NCBI GenBank assembly: GCA_042089915.1
Contig: JBELJZ010000012.1
Span: 19,222-83,221, forward strand
Reading direction: 5' to 3'
From: UBA8752 sp002172485
Lineage (GTDB): Bacteria; Bacteroidota; Bacteroidia; Flavobacteriales_D; Sanyastnellaceae
DNA: 64,000 bases
The position numbers and the translations under genes are program-made. Shown here one piece after another: positions 60,166 to 64,000 of the stretch. The number at the start of each line of letters is the position of its first letter. Position 1 is the first letter of the stretch. The notes below the pieces were generated by a model that worked only from the letters and a program-made list of their open reading frames with translations, ran no database searches and had not been told where the DNA came from.

Positions 60166-61704
60166 TTAAACCGACAAACCGGCGGGTTGTTCGATGTGGA
60201 CGGTCTCTGGCAATCCTTCCATTCCTCGGGATTTGAGGAGCTCGCTGGCGGCGACCTGACCACTGATGATGCTCGGCGGAACCCCGGGTCCGGGTGTGGT
60301 CAGTTGGCCGGCAAACCAGGTGCCGGGGAGCTTGGACTTGAGCTTGGGCTTCCAGAAGGCGGTTTGCCTCAAAGTGTTGGCCAGGCCGTAGGCGTTGCCT
60401 TTGAATGCGCTGTAGTCGGCGATGAATTGTTGGTGGGCGTATTGACGCTGGTACACCACATGCTCTCGAATCGGGACGCCGGTTCGCGCTTCCAGGCGGT
60501 CCATGATCTGGCCGTAAATCCGGTCGCAGGCATCCGCGTCTTCCGCCATGCCAGGTGCGGTGGGCACCAGGAGAAACAAGTTCTCGCACCCTTCCGGGGC
60601 CACGTTTGGGTCCGTCACACTGGGTGCGCACACATAAAACAAGGGATCTTTAGGCCAGGCGGGCTGGTCGTAGATCTCCTCGGCGTGGGCATCGAACGGG
60701 GTATCGAAAAACAGGGTGTGGTGCTTCAGTCCGGGGATGCGGCGGTTGATGCCCATGTAGAAGAGCAAGGAGCTCGGCGACATCTCGCGTTTGTCCCAGT
60801 AGCTCGTGTCGTACCTGCGGTATTTCTTGGGCAGGAGGTGCTGCTCGGCGTGGTGGTAATCGCACGCCGCGATGACATGGGGGCAGCGGATGAGCGCTCC
60901 GCCCACCCGGAGGCCGGCTGTCTTCCCGTGCTCTTCGAGGATGCCTTCCACCTGACAGTTGAATTGAAAGCGAACGCCTTGCTCTTTGGCGACCTCGACC
61001 ATGCCGTCCACGATGCGGTGCATCCCGCCCATGGGGTACCAGGTGCCCAGCGCAGTGTCGGCGTAGTTCATCAGGCTGTAGAGGGCCGGGGTATTCTGCG
61101 GCTTGGACCCGAGAAACAGGACCGGGAACTCCATCAACTCCACGAGACGCGGGTCCTTGAAGTGCTTTCGCACGTGGTCACTGAAGCTGCGTAGCAATTG
61201 GAGCCGCGGGGCGTCCCGAAGGATGTCCATCCGCGCGAATTCCAAAGCGTTGTGGGCGGGCTTGTTGACGAAGCGGCCCATGCCGATGTCGTATTTGACC
61301 TTGGCTTCGGCGAGAAAGTCCTTCAGCTTTTGACCGGCTCCGGGTTCGATGGCCTCGAACGCCGCGGCCAAAGCGTCGGTTCCTGCGGGAACGTCGAACG
61401 GCCCTTCTTCAAATTCAACGCGGTAAGAGGGGTCGAGGCGAACGAGGTCGTACAGGTCTGATACCTTCTTGTTGAATTGGGCGAAATACCGATCAAAGAC
61501 GTCCGGCATCCAGTACCAGCTGGGCCCCATGTCGAAACGGAACCCTTCTGCTTCGAAACGACGGGCCCGGCCACCGGCGTGGTCGTGGCGTTCGAAAATG
61601 GTCACGTTCAGACCTCGACTGGCCAGGGTGGTGGCTGCCGCGAGTCCGGCAAATCCGGAACCGATGACCGCGACGTCGAGTTGGGCTTTGGGCTGTTGGG
61701 TCAT
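60166..61704 (-). CDS. crtI: Phytoene desaturase
   Basis: The 512-residue flavoprotein turns phytoene into lycopene. It has the FAD motif AVIGSGFAGLAAATTLASRG, FDMGPSWYWMPDVFDRYF, YPMGGMHRIVDGM and the C-terminal TTPGPGVPPSIISGQ signature. It is the first gene of the operon. The longer open frame to 62730 would cross the peroxidase gene and is not used. The promoter region with a palindrome lies just upstream. Confidence 0.96.
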   Translation of the reverse strand: MTQQPKAQLDVAVIGSGFAGLAAATTLASRGLNVTIFERHDHAGGRARRFEAEGFRFDMGPSWYWMPDVFDRYFAQFNKKVSDLYDLVRLDPSYRVEFEEGPFDVPAGTDALAAAFEAIEPGAGQKLKDFLAEAKVKYDIGMGRFVNKPAHNALEFARMDILRDAPRLQLLRSFSDHVRKHFKDPRLVELMEFPVLFLGSKPQNTPALYSLMNYADTALGTWYPMGGMHRIVDGMVEVAKEQGVRFQFNCQVEGILEEHGKTAGLRVGGALIRCPHVIAACDYHHAEQHLLPKKYRRYDTSYWDKREMSPSSLLFYMGINRRIPGLKHHTLFFDTPFDAHAEEIYDQPAWPKDPLFYVCAPSVTDPNVAPEGCENLFLLVPTAPGMAEDADACDRIYGQIMDRLEARTGVPIREHVVYQRQYAHQQFIADYSAFKGNAYGLANTLRQTAFWKPKLKSKLPGTWFAGQLTTPGPGVPPSIISGQVAASELLKSRGMEGLPETVHIEQPAGLSV

Positions 61705-61745
61705 GATATCCGCTTTCAACAACCCGGAGGGGCGAAGTGTTCGCC

Positions 61746-61767
61746 TTCCAGATTCTGGAATAAGGTA
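61746..61767 (-). promoter_or_regulatory. Carotenoid operon promoter with a 15-base palindrome
   Basis: On the minus strand, TACCTTAT (61760-61767) is a weak -7 match. A TTG about 18 bases upstream of it fits a -33 element. Immediately downstream lies TTCCAGATTCTGGAA (61746-61760), a perfect palindrome centred on one base. Covering the transcription start, it is a good candidate operator for a repressor of the pigment genes. The protein is not in the window. Confidence 0.5.
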
Positions 61768-61813
61768 CTGATTATCGGTCATCAACAATCCGTATTCGGG
61801 ATAAATAAATCTG

Positions 61814-61943
61814 CCTTCAGCTGAAACTTGAAGGGGCCTTTGCTCGTTTTCATTGTGAAACCACAACCTGTAAGGCCAATCCTGAGCATGATGAGGTTTT
61901 TTCCAATTGCCTGAAGCGCCCCTCCCTGGGGCGCTTCTTTTTT
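61814..61943 (+). ncRNA. Candidate small RNA or orphan leader ending in a strong terminator
   Basis: On the plus strand, the CCTTCA / TGAAGG stem (61814-61834) is followed 78 bases later by a ten-base stem, GAAGCGCCCC / GGGGCGCTTC, and six T (61913-61943). There is no coding gene on the plus strand before it: crtI lies on the other strand. The terminator must therefore end a short transcript starting near 61800, or an antisense or read-through RNA. No good plus-strand -7 element was found, so the start is unknown. This fills most of the 309 bases between crtI and the peroxidase gene. Confidence 0.35.
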
Positions 61944-62013
61944 GTGGGTTCGAGGGTGCTTGAGGTTGTGGACGAACGACAGAACTTGCATTCCATTCAC
62001 CTGTTGATTGGCC

Positions 62014-62619
62014 ATGAATGGCAACATCATGTCCCTCGCCCTCACTCTGATTGCCTTCCTCAGTTTGGCCGCATTCACCAAGTACAAAGGCGCCCTGACC
62101 GGTGGGAGCGAAGCCCATTACACCCCGACCACCTTCATGTCTGATTTCCACGCCTTGTCCGCCACCACGCTCGACGGCGCCAACTTTGACTTTGCTCAGC
62201 TCAAAGGGAAGCGCGTGCTGATCGTCAATACGGCGAGCCGCTGTGGCTATACTTCGCAATACAAGAGGTTGCAGTCCCTGCACGAGGCGTACGGTGGCGA
62301 GGAATTCGTCCTCCTGGGTTTTCCTTGCAACCAGTTTGGCCGTCAGGAGCCAGGCAGTGCAGGGGAGATCGCCGAGTTCTGCACCAAGAGTTACGGGGTG
62401 TCGTTTCAGATGATGTCCAAGGTGGATGTCAAAGGAGACGGGCAGCACCCTGTCTACGCTTGGTTGTGCAAAGCGGCTCAGAACGGTGTCGGCGACCACA
62501 AGGTGGGGTGGAACTTCCACAAATTCCTCGTTGACGAGGAAGGTCGTCTCGTGTCCTCGTTGAAGTCGGGTGCAGATCCGATGGGGAAGGAGATTGTCGC
62601 CTTTGCCTCGGGCAACTGA
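62014..62619 (+). CDS. Glutathione-peroxidase-family thiol peroxidase
   Basis: The 201-residue enzyme reduces hydroperoxides. The peroxidatic Cys is in NTASRCGYTSQY and a second landmark is FPCNQFGRQEP; the catalytic Trp/Asn segment GWNFHKFLVD is present. The first 25 residues form a membrane anchor or uncleaved signal (MSLALTLIAFLSLAAF), so it faces the periplasm or is membrane bound. As it has Cys and not Sec and glutathione is generally absent here, thioredoxin is the more likely reductant. ATG 62029 is an alternative start. The bshB1 gene follows 24 bases downstream. Confidence 0.9.
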   Translation: MNGNIMSLALTLIAFLSLAAFTKYKGALTGGSEAHYTPTTFMSDFHALSATTLDGANFDFAQLKGKRVLIVNTASRCGYTSQYKRLQSLHEAYGGEEFVLLGFPCNQFGRQEPGSAGEIAEFCTKSYGVSFQMMSKVDVKGDGQHPVYAWLCKAAQNGVGDHKVGWNFHKFLVDEEGRLVSSLKSGADPMGKEIVAFASGN

Positions 62620-62643
62620 GCATTCCTGCCGAACTTCCGCGTC

Positions 62644-63399
62644 ATGGCGGCTGCTGATTTTCTGGACATCCTCGCTTTTGGTGTCCACCCGGACGATGTT
62701 GAACTGAGCGCAGGGGGAACCCTGGTTCAAGCTGCCCGTCAGGGAAAGCGAACGGGCATTGTGGATTTGACGCGCGGCGAACTCGGTACGCGAGGGTCAG
62801 CCGACCTCCGCGATCAAGAGGCCGCTGCCGCGGCAGAAAAGCTCGGCTTGACCGTGCGCGAGAACCTTCGGCTGCGAGATGGCCTGCCGGATGACGAAGA
62901 GCGGGTCATTCTCGCCCTCATCGGCGCCATCCGCCGATACCGTCCGCGCACCGTATTGGCCAACGCCCTGTTTGACCGGCACACCGACCATGGCCGTGCC
63001 GCTGAATTCGTGCACCGCGCCTGTTTTCTCGCTGGCCTCGCCCGCATTGAAACGCACGAGGCGGACGGCACTTCTCATGCCGCCCATCGTCCCGCTCACG
63101 TTCTGCATTACATCCAGGATCGTTTCCGCGAACCGTCCATCGTGGTGGACATCACCGGAGCTGAGGAGGCCAAGTATGCGGCCATCGCATGTTACCGTTC
63201 CCAATTCTTCACGCCGGATGCGGCTCCACCTGAGGTGCCCAGTGCGTCAGAACTTGCCACCCCGATTTCCACTCCAGAATTCATGGCCGTCGTTCGGGGC
63301 AGGGACATCACAATGGGGCGCTACATCGGCGTGACGAGCGGAGAGGGGTTCGAATCCCAGACGCCGTTGGGAATCTCCGACCTGACCCACTTGGTGTGA
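62644..63399 (+). CDS. bshB1: Bacillithiol biosynthesis deacetylase BshB1
   Basis: The 251-residue zinc deacetylase of the LmbE/PIG-L fold removes the acetyl group of GlcNAc-malate. It has the zinc ligands in GVHPDDVELSAGG and RHTDHGRA, plus the segments TRGELGTRG and RLRDGLPDD. This indicates bacillithiol as the low-molecular-weight thiol in this organism. The peroxidase gene upstream is a natural redox partner. Confidence 0.93.
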   Translation: MAAADFLDILAFGVHPDDVELSAGGTLVQAARQGKRTGIVDLTRGELGTRGSADLRDQEAAAAAEKLGLTVRENLRLRDGLPDDEERVILALIGAIRRYRPRTVLANALFDRHTDHGRAAEFVHRACFLAGLARIETHEADGTSHAAHRPAHVLHYIQDRFREPSIVVDITGAEEAKYAAIACYRSQFFTPDAAPPEVPSASELATPISTPEFMAVVRGRDITMGRYIGVTSGEGFESQTPLGISDLTHLV

Positions 63400-63436
63400 G
63401 CGGGTGGTAAGATCCTGATTCGCAAGATGAGAGACG

Positions 63437-63466
63437 AAAAACGCCCGATCCTGTGGACCGGGCGTT
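63437..63466 (-). terminator. Terminator of the tRNA-His transcript
   Basis: ACGCCCG / CGGGCGT forms a seven-base stem, with an inner TCC/GGA pairing. On the minus strand it ends in five T. On the plus strand the tail is weaker but could end the bshB1 transcript. Confidence 0.7.
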
Positions 63467-63474
63467 CTGCTTCG

Positions 63475-63549
63475 GGTGGCTAATCGGAATTGAACCGACG
63501 ACCTCTTGAACCACAATCAAGCGCTCTAACCAACTGAGCTATAGCCACC
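63475..63549 (-). tRNA. tRNA-His (anticodon GTG)
   Basis: The minus strand folds as a cloverleaf. The acceptor pairs GTGGCTA with TAGCCAC, the anticodon stem is CTTGA / TCAAG around TTGTGGT with anticodon GTG, and the T loop is GGTTCAATTCC. The extra G at -1 opposite C73, the tRNA-His identity element, is encoded (63549 and 63475). CCA is not encoded. Confidence 0.95.
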
Positions 63550-63618
63550 GTACGGGCCGGCAAAGATAGCGGGAATCCTCATCTACCCAACAGCCAATTT
63601 CACAGGCGCTGGATGCGC

Positions 63619-64000
63619 TTATTCGCAGAAGGATTCAAAGTACTGCAGGAAGATCAACAGGTCGGCGGAGCCGATGAATCCACTGTCGTCCACATCAAAC
63701 ATGCAGCCGTCGTCCACCGTGAGGACGAACTCACAGGATCCGTTGTCGCATGTCGCTTCTGGCTCGTAGTTGGTGGCATTGACATACGTGCAGCCGAGGA
63801 GACCGGTGCAGGTGTAAGCGCACGTGGTGTTGTCGGAGATCGCCGAGGGGTTGAAGTTGTCGGCCGTGGGGTCCGTGCATCCGGCGAAGCTGCAGCTTCC
63901 ATCTTCGTCGGTGGCCACTGGATCAAAGTTGACGGCGTTCTCGTCGGTGCAGCCGGGGATTTCGTCCACGTCGCAAATTCCGTCACCATCTGCATCGGCC
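63619..64000 (-). CDS. Secreted GCTD-repeat protein, 5' end missing (runs off right edge)
   Basis: The 3' end of an open frame of at least 126 residues with no start inside the window; the apparent GTG start near 63969 is internal. It begins with ADADGDGICDVDE, a thrombospondin-3-like calcium loop, followed by three GCTD repeats (GCTDENAVNF, GCTDPTADNF, GCTYVNATNY). It ends with CMFDVDDSGFIGSADLLIFLQYFESFCE in the form DVDDSGFIGSADLLIFL, a dockerin- or EF-hand-like stretch common at the end of such proteins. It is a paralogue of the protein at the left edge. Only the tRNA gene lies between it and bshB1. Confidence 0.85.
   Translation of the reverse strand, partial: ADADGDGICDVDEIPGCTDENAVNFDPVATDEDGSCSFAGCTDPTADNFNPSAISDNTTCAYTCTGLLGCTYVNATNYEPEATCDNGSCEFVLTVDDGCMFDVDDSGFIGSADLLIFLQYFESFCE

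Noticed and set aside
61705..62730. N-terminal extension of crtI to 62730
   Set aside because: It would run over the peroxidase gene and the intergenic terminator. The family start and the promoter element fit ATG 61704.

Overview
The window is chromosomal DNA from a GC-rich (by eye about 60 %) member of the Bacteroidota, probably a Flavobacteriales-like marine lineage. I infer this from several signs: Bacteroidota-only families (DUF3822, DUF6728, an OstA-like/LptD pair), a type IX secretion C-terminal domain, Cys-rich GCTDxxACNY repeat proteins, a saproxanthin/myxol-type carotenoid gene set, a bacillithiol deacetylase, and TAnnTTTG -7 promoter elements. I cannot name the genus. Genes are densely packed, many overlap by ATGA or GTGA, and I see no insertion sequence, prophage or CRISPR array.

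Layout. 1-3.3 kb: 5' part of a very large secreted Cys-rich repeat protein that runs off the left edge. 3.5-5.3 kb: a NamZ-family peptidoglycan hydrolase and a lipoprotein. 5.4-11.1 kb: LolC/E-type permease, PLP cysteine synthase family enzyme, ornithine aminotransferase, Ndk and NADP-isocitrate dehydrogenase. 11.1-13.2 kb: Hpt-like protein, a FISUMP-domain remnant and a RecD-like helicase. 13.3-25.7 kb: a housekeeping block in the order expected for the phylum (pilin-like membrane protein, DUF3822, rsmD, coaD, thioredoxin-fold-like protein, NUDIX, pyrE, SRPBCC, birA, rsfS, ftsH, DUF2007, cdsA, psd), interrupted by a beta-barrel porin gene on the opposite strand. 25.8-29.3 kb: T9SS cargo protein, cinA and rpmB. 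29.4-37.6 kb: a minus-strand envelope and redox run (amidase, MlaD-like, two Fe-S oxidoreductase subunits, fabG, VWA protein, SPFH protein). 37.7-41.7 kb: one 1343-residue polypeptide joining an OstA-like region to an LptD barrel. 41.7-42.9 kb: DUF6728, RidA and a class I glutamine amidotransferase. 42.9-46.3 kb: an operon of three lipoproteins (TPR/CsgG-like, LPP20, LPP20-like). 46.4-54.8 kb: saccharopine dehydrogenase, ispH, mutL, two rhomboid proteases and an endonuclease/exonuclease/phosphatase-fold protein. 54.8-61.7 kb: an eight-gene carotenoid operon. 62.0-63.5 kb: glutathione-peroxidase-family enzyme, bshB1 and tRNA-His. 63.6-64 kb: 3' end of a second GCTD-repeat protein, with a dockerin-like C-terminus.

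How the genes fit together. IspH supplies IPP/DMAPP and Idi balances them. CrtB and CrtI make lycopene, the CrtYcd-type cyclase and CrtZ make the hydroxylated beta-end, and the CruF-like and CrtD-like proteins would make the hydrated, desaturated acyclic end of saproxanthin or myxol. The amidase, MlaD-like protein, OstA-LptD fusion, NamZ-family protein, porin and lipoprotein operon all serve the outer membrane or cell wall.

Most notable points: the OstA-LptD fusion; promoter -7 elements that end only 4-5 bases before ATG in several genes, suggesting leaderless mRNAs; a perfect 15-base palindrome at the predicted start of the carotenoid operon; an unknown secreted protein translationally coupled inside that operon; an orphan terminator with upstream stem-loop (possible small RNA) between the carotenoid operon and the peroxidase gene; and the three-lipoprotein CsgG/LPP20-like operon. 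All functional statements come from reading the sequence and motif memory. No database search was run.
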